NCBI GenBank assembly: GCA_002345565.1
Contig: DDVS01000005.1
Location: 62,001 to 126,000 of the forward strand
Length of the DNA stretch: 64,000 nucleotides
From: Flavobacteriales bacterium UBA2306
GTDB taxonomy: Bacteria; Bacteroidota; Bacteroidia; Flavobacteriales; Weeksellaceae
Direction of reading: 5' to 3'
Positions 8,396-16,736 of the stretch are shown here, piece after piece. The first letter of the stretch is position 1. Each line of letters begins with the position of its first letter. Below the pieces are notes generated by a model. That model ran no database searches. It was not told the DNA's origin and was given only the letters and a program-made list of their open reading frames with translations. A program made the translations under genes and the position numbers.

Positions 8396-10336
8396 ATGCT
8401 AAAAATTACACTTCCTGATGGCAGCATCAGAGAATATGAAGGAGCTGTTACTCCACTACAAGTTGCGCAAAGTATCAGTGACGGTTTGGCAAGAAATACC
8501 ATTTCTGCAATCGTTAACGGACAACAGACAGAAGTAGAAACCACGATAACGGAGGATTCTACAGTGCAGCTTTTGACGTGGAATGACGATATGGGTAAAA
8601 AAGCATTCTGGCATTCCTCTGCTCACTTATTAGCTCAAGCAATTATGGAATTTTATCCTGATGCAAAGCTGACAATCGGGCCTGCAATTGCGAACGGATT
8701 CTATTACGATGTAGATTTCGGAGGAAAGCCATTGTCTGAAAATGACTTCGAAAAACTGGAAAAGAAAATCTTAGAAAATGCTAAGAAAAATTCGACTTTC
8801 AACCTTCGTGAAGTTTCTAAAGCAGATGCACTAAAAGAATATGCTGACAACCCTTTCAAAACTGAATTAATTGAAAATCTGCCTGATGGCGAAATCACTT
8901 TTGTAACACACGATAACTTTACAGACCTTTGTAGAGGTGGTCACATCCCTTCCACAGGAATTGTAAAAGCTGTAAAAATCTTAAATGCAGCCGGAGCTTA
9001 CTGGAGAGGTGATGATAAAAACCCACAGTTGACAAGAGTTTACGGAATCTCTTTCCCTAAGCAAAAAGAGTTATCCGAATATCTTGAAAGACTAGAAGAA
9101 GCCAAGAGAAGAGACCACAGAAAACTAGGGAAAGAACTTGGGATTTTTGCGTTCTCAGAAAAAGTGGGACAGGGTCTTCCGCTTTGGTTACCTAATGGAA
9201 CCAAGCTGAGAAGAAAATTAGAGGATTTCCTTTCTAAAGCTCAGAAAAAAGCAGGTTACGAATTCGTAATTTCGCCGCACATCGGAGCGAAAGAATTATA
9301 CGTTACTTCAGGCCATTGGGACAAATATGGGGCAGACAGCTTCCAGCCGATCAAAACCCCAAATGAAGGCGAAGAGTTTATGCTGAAGCCTATGAACTGC
9401 CCTCACCACTGTGAGATTTATAAAACTTCGCAATGGAGCTACAAAGATCTTCCAAAGCGTTATGCAGAATTTGGAACGGTTTACAGATATGAACAATCTG
9501 GCGAATTACACGGTTTAACGAGAGTTCGTGGATTTACGCAAGATGATGCACACCTTTTCTGTACACCAGATCAATTGATGGAAGAATTCAAGAAAACCAT
9601 TGACTTGGTTCTTTACGTTTTTGGTTCACTAGGATTTGGAGATTTCACAGCGCAGATTTCCTTGAGAGATCCGGAAAATAAACAGAAATATATTGGTACT
9701 GATGAGAACTGGGAGAAAGCAGAAAATGCCATCGTAACCGCAGCAACCGAAAAAGGATTGAAAACCGTTACAGAATACGGAGAAGCAGCTTTCTACGGTC
9801 CGAAGCTTGACTTTATGGTGAAAGATGCCCTTGGAAGAAGCTGGCAATTAGGAACCATCCAGGTTGATTACAATTTGCCTGAAAGATTTGATCTTTGGTA
9901 CACTGGGAATGATAATGAAAAACACAGACCGGTGATGATCCACAGAGCGCCGTTTGGTTCTATGGAAAGATTCATTGCGATTCTGATTGAAAATACTGCC
10001 GGAGATTTCCCACTTTGGCTAAGTCCGGAACAATTTACGATTCTTCCAATCAGTGAAAAATATGTTGGTTATGCAAAAAAAGTTTCACAATTATTAGAAA
10101 ATCACGATATTAGCGGATTAATTGATGAGAGGAACGAAAAAACGGGTAAAAAAATCCGTGATGCAGAATTGAAGAAGATTCCGTTTATGTTGGTGGTTGG
10201 AGAAAATGAAGAGCAGAATGGAACAATTTCTGTAAGAAGAAGAGGCGAAGGCGATCTTGGCGCAATAAGTATTGATGATTTTGTCAATTATTTCAAAAAA
10301 GCAGCAGATACAGGTTTCGAATTCGGAGTCAATTAA
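8396..10336 (+). CDS. thrS: Threonine--tRNA ligase
   Basis: Class II aminoacyl-tRNA synthetase, 646 residues, full length. The order is TGS domain (1-60), second additional editing domain (about 65-220, with HSSAHLLAQA), catalytic core (about 240-540) and anticodon-binding domain (545-640). Zinc ligands are the Cys in LKPMNCPHHCE, the His in GELHGLTRVRGF and the His in VMIHRAPFGSMERF. It charges tRNA-Thr in the cytoplasm. infC follows, the common thrS-infC pairing. Confidence 0.97.
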   Translation: MLKITLPDGSIREYEGAVTPLQVAQSISDGLARNTISAIVNGQQTEVETTITEDSTVQLLTWNDDMGKKAFWHSSAHLLAQAIMEFYPDAKLTIGPAIANGFYYDVDFGGKPLSENDFEKLEKKILENAKKNSTFNLREVSKADALKEYADNPFKTELIENLPDGEITFVTHDNFTDLCRGGHIPSTGIVKAVKILNAAGAYWRGDDKNPQLTRVYGISFPKQKELSEYLERLEEAKRRDHRKLGKELGIFAFSEKVGQGLPLWLPNGTKLRRKLEDFLSKAQKKAGYEFVISPHIGAKELYVTSGHWDKYGADSFQPIKTPNEGEEFMLKPMNCPHHCEIYKTSQWSYKDLPKRYAEFGTVYRYEQSGELHGLTRVRGFTQDDAHLFCTPDQLMEEFKKTIDLVLYVFGSLGFGDFTAQISLRDPENKQKYIGTDENWEKAENAIVTAATEKGLKTVTEYGEAAFYGPKLDFMVKDALGRSWQLGTIQVDYNLPERFDLWYTGNDNEKHRPVMIHRAPFGSMERFIAILIENTAGDFPLWLSPEQFTILPISEKYVGYAKKVSQLLENHDISGLIDERNEKTGKKIRDAELKKIPFMLVVGENEEQNGTISVRRRGEGDLGAISIDDFVNYFKKAADTGFEFGVN

Positions 10337-10400
10337 GAAATTAAAATATTTATTAATTTAAGTATTGATCAATAAAGTTAAACCATAAAATTATAATACA

Positions 10401-10967
10401 ATAGCACAGAAATTTAACAACAGAGGAAGAGGCCCAATGCGCCGACCTGTTCAGGAAGATTTACATCAGATTAATGAAAAAATCCGGGCAAAAGAAGTTC
10501 GTCTTGTGGGCGACAATGTAGAGCCTGGCGTTTATCCATTAGCCAAAGCTTTAGAAATTGCAAGAGAGCAAGAATTAGATCTTGTTGTAATCTCGGACAA
10601 AGCAGAACCTTACATTTCTCGTATCTTAGATTATAAAAAATTCTTATACGAGCAAAAGAAGAAGACAAAAGAACTAAAAGCGAAACAAGTAAAAGTAGTT
10701 GTAAAAGAAATCAGATTTGGTCCTCAAACGGATGATCACGATTATGACTTCAAGAAAAAACATGCTGAAAAATTCCTGGAGGAAGGTTCTAAACTGAAAA
10801 CTTATGTTTTCTTCAAAGGACGTTCCATTATCTTTAAAGATCAAGGAGAAATTTTACTTTTAAAGCTAGCTCAGGAGCTGGAACACGTAGGAAAAGTAGA
10901 TCAACTTCCTAAATTGGAAGGAAAGAGAATGATTATGATGATGAGTCCTAAGAAACCTGCAAAATAA
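10401..10967 (+). CDS. infC: Translation initiation factor IF-3, probable non-AUG start
   Basis: IF-3 binds the 30S subunit and proofreads start codon and initiator tRNA. The N-terminal domain (INEKIRAKEVRLVGDN) and the C-terminal domain (KVVVKEIRFGPQTDDHDYDFK, RMIMMMSP) are complete. The first ATG is at 10437, but the frame is open upstream to 10389 and encodes IAQKFNNRGRGP just before it. To my recollection that basic leader is found in flavobacterial IF-3. I therefore place the start at ATA (10401), giving 188 residues. Rare start codons on infC are known to allow IF-3 to repress itself. The alternative ATG start gives 176 residues. rpmI and rplT do not follow; a terminator does. Confidence 0.85.
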   Translation: MAQKFNNRGRGPMRRPVQEDLHQINEKIRAKEVRLVGDNVEPGVYPLAKALEIAREQELDLVVISDKAEPYISRILDYKKFLYEQKKKTKELKAKQVKVVVKEIRFGPQTDDHDYDFKKKHAEKFLEEGSKLKTYVFFKGRSIIFKDQGEILLLKLAQELEHVGKVDQLPKLEGKRMIMMMSPKKPAK

Positions 10968-10991
10968 TATTGATTCATTTCAATTATACAT

Positions 10992-11018
10992 AAACCTCGG
11001 AAATATCCGAGGTTTTTT
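10992..11018 (+). terminator. Terminator after infC
   Basis: AAACCTCGGA (10992-11001), loop AATA, TCCGAGGTTT (11006-11015), then T-rich sequence. A perfect 10-bp stem, 25 bases past the infC stop. Confidence 0.9.
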
Positions 11019-11078
11019 AGGTAAAGAAATTAAATTTAAGCGCTGAAAATTTTTAAATTTCTCTCACAAGGGCAAATA

Positions 11079-11107
11079 AAAAGACTGTCTTTATGAGACA
11101 GTCTCTT
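11079..11107. terminator. Terminator of the HU gene (minus strand), possibly bidirectional
   Basis: AGACTGTCT (11082-11090) pairs perfectly with AGACAGTCT (11096-11104). A-rich sequence before it gives the minus-strand transcript a U tail; a T run also follows on the plus strand. Confidence 0.8.
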
Positions 11108-11131
11108 TTCTATTTGAAGATTCAAATAAAA

Positions 11132-11422
11132 TTATTTTTTCTTAGCACCATCAACTGCAGTAGCCAGATCTGCTCCCGCTTTAAATTTCGCTACTTTTTT
11201 AGCAGCAATTTTGATTGGTTTTTTAGTAGCAGGGTTAATTCCTTGTCTTGCAGCTCTTTCAGAAACAGAGAATGTTCCAAAACCTACAAGAGAAACTTTA
11301 CCATCTTTCTTCTTAAGCGTTTCCGTTACATTAGAAACAAATGATTCTAATGCTTTTTTAGCAGCTGCTTTTGTGATTTCTGCATCCTTCGCGATAGCGT
11401 CGATTAATTCAGACTTGTTCAT
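11132..11422 (-). CDS. HU family DNA-binding protein
   Basis: Small basic histone-like protein, 96 residues, that bends and compacts DNA as a dimer. It starts MNKSELIDAIAKDAEIT and contains the VGFGTFSV turn and the beta-arm segment ERAARQGINPATKKPIKI around residues 54-72, both hallmarks of HU. The tail ends in a Lys-rich KKK. A strong promoter lies upstream (11455-11485, minus strand) and a terminator follows, so it is a monocistronic gene. Confidence 0.95.
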   Translation of the reverse strand: MNKSELIDAIAKDAEITKAAAKKALESFVSNVTETLKKKDGKVSLVGFGTFSVSERAARQGINPATKKPIKIAAKKVAKFKAGADLATAVDGAKKK

Positions 11423-11454
11423 AATATTGATTAATTAAAGTTATGTTGTTATAG

Positions 11455-11485
11455 CAAATATAAGACAATTTTGATACCGTGCAAA
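11455..11485 (-). promoter_or_regulatory. Promoter of the HU gene
   Basis: On the minus strand, TTTG (11485-11482), 19 bases, then TATATTTG (11462-11455). This is a near-ideal Bacteroidota promoter, 32 bases before the start codon. Confidence 0.75.
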
Positions 11486-11744
11486 TATTTTCATAATATT
11501 TAATAAAAACTATACCATTTTTTTTATTATAATGTATTTTCAATAAATTACAATTTAACGAAAACAGCGGTTTTAAGACATTACAACTATAAGTTTTAAT
11601 CTTTATTGATAAGCATTTACATAAATTTTATAAAAAAAAATTGATTTTCATAAATTCATAAAATTTAATACTAATATGACATAATTTTAAGATAGACACA
11701 ATCTCCGATTTTGACCACTTATTAAAACAATAAAAAACTCTTTT

Positions 11745-11772
11745 TTTGATTTATTTATTTAACGTAAATTTG
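11745..11772 (+). promoter_or_regulatory. Promoter of panD, start codon 5 bases downstream
   Basis: TTTG (11745-11748), 16 bases, then TAAATTTG (11765-11772). The panD ATG is at 11778, so transcription should begin at or beside the start codon, giving a leaderless mRNA. Confidence 0.65.
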
Positions 11773-11777
11773 CGCCT

Positions 11778-12128
11778 ATGTTAATTGAAGTTTTTAAATC
11801 GAAAATTCACAGAGTCCGTGTTACGGCTTCGGATCTGGATTATATCGGGAGTATTACTATTGATGAAGACCTTATTGAAGCTGCCGGACTTATTGTTGGT
11901 GAGCGTGTCTATATTGTCAATGTAAACAATGGAGAACGTTTTGACACCTATGTTATCAAAGGGAAAAGAAAATCCGGCGAGATTTGTCTCAATGGGCCTG
12001 CTGCAAGAAAAGTACAAAAGAATGATACGATTATCATCATTGCTTATGCGCAGATGACACCCGAGGAAGCCAAAACATTCCAACCAAAAATCGTTTTTCC
12101 GGATGAACAGACTAATCTTCTAACATAA
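11778..12128 (+). CDS. panD: Aspartate 1-decarboxylase
   Basis: Makes beta-alanine from aspartate for pantothenate and coenzyme A. It is a pyruvoyl enzyme synthesised as a proenzyme: the self-cleavage site Gly24-Ser25 is visible in YIGSITID, and the conserved catalytic Tyr is in RFDTYVIKG. The 116-residue length is standard, with CLNGPAARK intact. Its stop is 7 bases before the next gene, so the two are likely co-transcribed. Confidence 0.96.
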   Translation: MLIEVFKSKIHRVRVTASDLDYIGSITIDEDLIEAAGLIVGERVYIVNVNNGERFDTYVIKGKRKSGEICLNGPAARKVQKNDTIIIIAYAQMTPEEAKTFQPKIVFPDEQTNLLT

Positions 12129-12135
12129 TAATATC

Positions 12136-13158
12136 TTGGAAGATAAGAAGCCATCCTTGCTTAAAAACGTTCTTACGGTTCTAGTTTCTATTTCTGTCGC
12201 CGGAATTTTTCTCTGGGTTGCATTGAGAGGATTAGACATTGACAAAATCAAAAGTTCTTTACAAAAAGCCGATTATCTTTGGGTTTTGTTTGCTGCTGTT
12301 TTCGGAGTTTCAGCCTATGTTTTCCGAGCTGTGAGATGGAATCTTCTTTTGGAACCAATGGGCTACAAGATTTCCAATAGTAATTCTCTCTGGTCACTTT
12401 CTTTTGGTTATCTGATGAATCTGACTATTCCCAGAAGTGGCGAAGTCGCACGCTCGACTGCACTTTATGGCGTAGAAAAAGTTCCTGTTGACAAATCTTT
12501 TGGAACGATTATTTTGGAAAGAGTTGTGGATTTAGTTTGTATGGGAATTTTTGCTTTGTTGACATTAATTTTCAAGTATGATGCACTAATTGCTTTTTAC
12601 AAATCTGCAACACAACAAAAAGAACAAACTGAAAATCACTCCGATTCTAGCACAACTTTGATTATCATAGCTTGTATTATTTTTATTCTGATTTTATTTT
12701 TCATTTTCAGAAAAACGTTACAAAAACTGTCGATTTATCATAAAGTAATAGACTTTGGAAAAGGAATCTTTGAAGGACTAAAATCAATCTTAAAACTTCG
12801 TCAAAAAGGAAAATTCATTCTTTTGACAGCAGGAATCTGGATTTGCTATTTCTTTGCTTCTTATTTGGTTTGTTTTGCACTTCCGGAAACTTCCAATTTT
12901 ACTCCTGCAGATGGATGTTTTATTCTAGTCGTAGGAACTTTGGGAATGATTATTCCCGCAAGTGGCGGAATTGGCGCTTTTAACTTAGCAATGAAATTCG
13001 GATTCACCGCTTTGTTTATTTCTATGGGAAAAGATGCTGTTGAAGGTGGAGAATTAGGTCTCGCCTATTCTTTCATCACTTTACCTTTACAGATTATCAT
13101 TATGCTTGTGATGGGATTGATTTCGATTCCAATGTTGGCGAAGAATAGAAAGATTTAA
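12136..13158 (+). CDS. Lysylphosphatidylglycerol synthase-type transmembrane (flippase-like) protein, UPF0104
   Basis: 340 residues with about eight membrane segments. It has the family signatures FRAVRWNLLLEPMG near residue 63, the PRSGEVARSTALYG segment near 95 and ERVVDLVCMGIF near 131. This resembles the membrane domain of MprF and the AglD/YbhN group, which is thought to flip or handle lipids. It lacks the C-terminal lysyltransferase domain, so it is probably not an aminoacyl-lipid synthase. The start is TTG at 12136; no ATG is available between the panD stop and the first membrane helix. Confidence 0.8.
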   Translation: MEDKKPSLLKNVLTVLVSISVAGIFLWVALRGLDIDKIKSSLQKADYLWVLFAAVFGVSAYVFRAVRWNLLLEPMGYKISNSNSLWSLSFGYLMNLTIPRSGEVARSTALYGVEKVPVDKSFGTIILERVVDLVCMGIFALLTLIFKYDALIAFYKSATQQKEQTENHSDSSTTLIIIACIIFILILFFIFRKTLQKLSIYHKVIDFGKGIFEGLKSILKLRQKGKFILLTAGIWICYFFASYLVCFALPETSNFTPADGCFILVVGTLGMIIPASGGIGAFNLAMKFGFTALFISMGKDAVEGGELGLAYSFITLPLQIIIMLVMGLISIPMLAKNRKI

Positions 13159-13216
13159 TTTCAATATTTCTTATTTAAACTTTACGTTTTCCGTATTTTT
13201 TCTTCTTACAAAATTG

Positions 13217-13224
13217 TATTTTTG
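13217..13224 (+). promoter_or_regulatory. -7 box directly before rmuC
   Basis: TATTTTTG ending 4 bases before the ATG at 13229, again predicting a leaderless transcript. No TTG at the expected distance is seen. Confidence 0.45.
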
Positions 13225-13228
13225 AAGA

Positions 13229-14731
13229 ATGGAAATCTCTTATCTTATCATTGGCTTTTTTGTGGGCGGAATCTTAGGCGCTGTTATTATTTATTTTATT
13301 TTAAAATCTTCTTCTGTAGCCAGAAATTTATATGATGATTTGAATAGTCAATTCATTAAAAGTAATTCTGACCTCCAAAATTCTCAAGTTAAAATTGATG
13401 AACTTAATAGTTTTCTACAAGAAGAAAAGCGAAATAATAATCAGCAATCGGAAGTTCTCAATCAGTTAAAAAATGATTTTGCAAGAATATCTGCGGACAA
13501 CAATTCTCAGACTCAAAAAATTGCAGAACAACAAGAATTCAATCAAAAACAAAATTCTGAAATAAGAGAATTACAGACCGAAAAGCAAAACTTGATGGCT
13601 GCAAAATCTCACCTTTCTGCACAAAACGAAACACTTCAGAAACTTCTCGATTCTCAAAAAGAAGAAATCACAAAAATCCAGGAGCAGTCAAAAGAGCAGT
13701 TTGAAAATCTTGCCAACAAAATCCTGGAAGAGAAAACTGAAAAGTTTACAACGCTTAATCAGACCAATCTTAAAACCATTCTCGAACCTTTTCAGGAAAG
13801 AATCAATGAGCTTAAAAACCGTGTCAACGAAGCTTACGAAAAGGAAAACAAAGAACGCTTCTCGCTAGCTGAAAAAGTCAAAGAATTAGCTGAACTGAAT
13901 CAACAAATTTCGTATGACGCAAAAAAATTAACTCGGGCTTTGAAAGGTGAATCCAAAACGCAGGGGAATTGGGGAGAAATGATTTTGGAAAGCATTTTGG
14001 AAAAATCTGGGTTGGTAAAAGGAAGAGAATATTTTCTGGAACACGAGTTAAAAGACGAAGACAACAAAGCTCTTTTCTCTGAATTTTCTGGCAAAAAAAT
14101 GCGTCCTGACGCCGTTGTCAAATATCCTGATGAGAGGAATGTGATTATAGATTCCAAGGTTTCTCTTTCGGCTTTCACAGAGTTGGTGGATGAAACTGAT
14201 GCAGATATTATCAGCATAAAACAAACGCAACATCTCAATTCTATTAAAAATCATATTCAGCAATTGTCACAAAAAGCTTATGATGATTATGGAAAATCTT
14301 TGGACTTTGTAATGATGTTCATACCAAGCGAACCCGCTTACATTGCAGCAATGCAAATCGACCAAAATCTTTGGAATTTTGCTTACGAAAGAAGAATTCT
14401 TTTACTAAATCCAAGTAACCTAATCACTTCTCTCAAACTGATTGCAGATCTTTGGAAACGCGAATATCAGAACAGAAACTCAATGGAAATCGCAGATAGA
14501 GGCGCCAAATTGTATGATAAATTTGTTGGTTTTGTAGAGAATCTTGACAAAATTGGAAAGAATATAGATCAGGCAAAAAGCTCTTTTAATGATGCTTACA
14601 AACAACTTTCCACAGGAAATGACAATCTTGTAACGCAAACGCAAAAGTTGAAAAATCTAGGAATCAAGAACAAAAAACAACTTGCGCAAAGCTTAATCGA
14701 TAGTTCTGAAAACAATCTTATTGAGGAATAA
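13229..14731 (+). CDS. rmuC: DNA recombination protein RmuC
   Basis: 500 residues. An N-terminal membrane anchor (residues 4-26) is followed by a long coiled coil (about 30-200) and the RmuC nuclease-like domain (about 210-480). Conserved motifs include KTQGNWGEMILE, the acidic-Lys core DAVVKYPDERNVIIDSKVS, and FVMMFIPSEPAY. RmuC proteins limit recombination at inverted repeats, which is of interest in a genome carrying many palindromic repeats. Monocistronic or followed by uvrC, 62 bases downstream with its own -7 box. Confidence 0.92.
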   Translation: MEISYLIIGFFVGGILGAVIIYFILKSSSVARNLYDDLNSQFIKSNSDLQNSQVKIDELNSFLQEEKRNNNQQSEVLNQLKNDFARISADNNSQTQKIAEQQEFNQKQNSEIRELQTEKQNLMAAKSHLSAQNETLQKLLDSQKEEITKIQEQSKEQFENLANKILEEKTEKFTTLNQTNLKTILEPFQERINELKNRVNEAYEKENKERFSLAEKVKELAELNQQISYDAKKLTRALKGESKTQGNWGEMILESILEKSGLVKGREYFLEHELKDEDNKALFSEFSGKKMRPDAVVKYPDERNVIIDSKVSLSAFTELVDETDADIISIKQTQHLNSIKNHIQQLSQKAYDDYGKSLDFVMMFIPSEPAYIAAMQIDQNLWNFAYERRILLLNPSNLITSLKLIADLWKREYQNRNSMEIADRGAKLYDKFVGFVENLDKIGKNIDQAKSSFNDAYKQLSTGNDNLVTQTQKLKNLGIKNKKQLAQSLIDSSENNLIEE

Positions 14732-14781
14732 GATTCAAAATTTGAATTAAATCTAAAATTTAATTTCAAAGAAACATTCCG

Positions 14782-14789
14782 TAAATTTG
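14782..14789 (+). promoter_or_regulatory. -7 box directly before uvrC
   Basis: TAAATTTG ends 4 bases before the GTG start at 14794. The predicted mRNA starts at or next to the GTG. Confidence 0.45.
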
Positions 14790-14793
14790 TATT

Positions 14794-16587
14794 GTGAATC
14801 CCAATCTAGAACTTCAGCTCAAAACACTTCCAAAAGAACCTGGCGTTTATCGATATTATGATAAAAACGACCAGCTTTTGTATGTCGGAAAAGCCAAGCA
14901 ACTCAACAAAAGAGTGCTTTCTTATTTCAACAAAAATCTTTCCGGCTACAGAACAAGAATAATGGTTTCTAAGATTCATCGGTTGGAAACTACGGTTGTG
15001 AATAGCGAATATGATGCACTTTTGCTGGAAAACAACCTCATCAAAGAACATCAACCGTTTTATAATGTAATGCTGAAAGATGACAAGTCTTATCCGTGGA
15101 TTTGCATTAAAAATGAAGATTTTCCAAGAATTTTCCTCACAAGAACCAAAATAAAGGACGGCTCAGAATATTACGGTCCTTATGCCAAAGTAAGACCTGC
15201 CAGAATTTTGCTTGATACGATTAAAAATCTCTACAAAATCAGAACGTGTAATCTGAATCTTGCGCCTGAAAAAATTGCAGAAGGAAAATACCGCGTTTGT
15301 CTGGAATATCACATCAAAAACTGCAATGGACCTTGTGAAGACCTCGAATCTAAGGAAGACTATGATGAAAAAGTAGAAGCCATCCGAGGAATTATCAAAG
15401 GAGATTTCCGTTATGCAAAAAAATATCTTGAAGATAGAATGTTTCGTTTTGCGGCTAATTTGGAATTTGAAAAAGCTCAAATGATCAAACAGAATATCGA
15501 ATCTCTGGATGATTATCAAGCCAAACATACTGTTGTGAATCCAAGTATTGATGATGTGGATGTTTTTGGGATGACGAGTGATGAAACTGCAGCTTATGTC
15601 AATTATTTTAAAATCAGAAATGGATCAATTGTTCAGAGTTTTACGACTGAAATCAAGAAAGTTTTAGAGGAAAGTGATGAAGATATTTTGGAAGAAGCCA
15701 TTGTTGAAATTCGTCAGAAATTTTTGTCTGAATCGAGGGAAATTCTAATTCCATTTCATCTTGGAATAGAAATCCCGAATGTAAAACTGATTGTTCCAAA
15801 AGTCGGTGACAAAAAAAGAATTGTAGAACTTTCTGAGAAAAACGCCAAAGAATACAGACTAGAAAAACTGAAACAAGTTCAAATCATTGACCCAGAAAGG
15901 CATACGAATCGAATAATGGCTGAGATGCAAAAACTTCTGCATATGCCAGTTGAACCAAGACATATTGAAGGTTTTGACAACTCGAATATTCAAGGGACGA
16001 ATCCTGTTTCGGCTTGTGTTGTTTTCAAAGACGGGAAACCAAGCAAAGCAGATTACAGAATTTTTCACCCCAAAACTGTAGAAGGTCCGAATGATTTCGC
16101 AACAATGGAAGAAGTCATTTACAGACGTTACCGAAGATTATTGGACGAAGGCGAACCTTTACCACAACTGATTTTGATTGATGGAGGAAAAGGACAACTC
16201 TCTGCGGCTGTCAAAAGTTTGAAACTGCTCGGACTTTACGGAAAAATCACAATCATTGGGATTGCAAAACGTTTGGAAGAAATCTATTTCCCCGAAGATT
16301 CAGTTCCGTTATATTTAGATAAAAAATCTGAAACTTTGAAAATTCTGCAACGTGTAAGAGATGAGTCTCACCGTTTTGGTGTGAAACATCACAGAACAAG
16401 AAGAAAAAATTCTACCATAAAATCTGAGTTGGAAGAAATCCAAGGTGTTGGCCCAAAATCTATCCAATTACTTTTATCAAAACTGAAATCAGTCAAAAGA
16501 ATCAAAGAATCCGACTTGGCAACTTTGGAAGAAATCCTCGGAAAAGCCAAAGCAAAAATTGTTTGGGAGTTTTTTAATAAAAATTAA
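14794..16587 (+). CDS. uvrC: Excinuclease ABC subunit C
   Basis: Makes both incisions in nucleotide excision repair with UvrB. Domains in order are a GIY-YIG nuclease (PGVYRYY, LLYVGKAK, residues 16-90), a UVR motif (about 205-240), an RNase H-like nuclease (GFDNSNIQGTNPVSA near 392, LILIDGGKGQL near 466) and a helix-hairpin-helix (EIQGVGPKSIQLLLSKL near 548). At 597 residues it is full length. The start is GTG at 14794, chosen because it gives the usual short N-terminus before the GIY motif. Confidence 0.96.
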   Translation: MNPNLELQLKTLPKEPGVYRYYDKNDQLLYVGKAKQLNKRVLSYFNKNLSGYRTRIMVSKIHRLETTVVNSEYDALLLENNLIKEHQPFYNVMLKDDKSYPWICIKNEDFPRIFLTRTKIKDGSEYYGPYAKVRPARILLDTIKNLYKIRTCNLNLAPEKIAEGKYRVCLEYHIKNCNGPCEDLESKEDYDEKVEAIRGIIKGDFRYAKKYLEDRMFRFAANLEFEKAQMIKQNIESLDDYQAKHTVVNPSIDDVDVFGMTSDETAAYVNYFKIRNGSIVQSFTTEIKKVLEESDEDILEEAIVEIRQKFLSESREILIPFHLGIEIPNVKLIVPKVGDKKRIVELSEKNAKEYRLEKLKQVQIIDPERHTNRIMAEMQKLLHMPVEPRHIEGFDNSNIQGTNPVSACVVFKDGKPSKADYRIFHPKTVEGPNDFATMEEVIYRRYRRLLDEGEPLPQLILIDGGKGQLSAAVKSLKLLGLYGKITIIGIAKRLEEIYFPEDSVPLYLDKKSETLKILQRVRDESHRFGVKHHRTRRKNSTIKSELEEIQGVGPKSIQLLLSKLKSVKRIKESDLATLEEILGKAKAKIVWEFFNKN

Positions 16588-16660
16588 AAGGTATAAAGCT
16601 ATCAGCTACCGCCAAATGTTGAGATAAAATTAAATATTAATTAAAGGAGTTACTGTATGA

Positions 16661-16698
16661 AATACCCCCAAAAAAGTTAGATACTTTTCGAGGGTATT
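16661..16698. repeat. Perfect-looking hairpin downstream of uvrC, possible insertion-sequence end remnant
   Basis: AATACCCCCAAAAAAGT (16661-16677) pairs almost fully with ACTTTTCGAGGGTATT (16683-16698). It has no T tail on either strand, so it is not a standard terminator. The TGAAATACCCCC-AAAAAAGTTAGA pattern recalls terminal inverted repeats of some IS3-family elements. No transposase frame is present. Confidence 0.4.
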
Positions 16699-16736
16699 GC
16701 AAAATTAATTTGCTCTTTTGATGCAAAATCAATTAT

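Larger units (their letters stand above)
11423..11777. other. AT-rich 355-bp divergent intergenic region
   Basis: No gene was seen. It holds the HU promoter at one end and the panD promoter at the other. The middle (about 11500-11740) is very AT-rich with runs of A and T and no obvious hairpin or open frame. It may serve as an upstream activating (UP-like) region for HU, which is only an inference. Confidence 0.5.
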
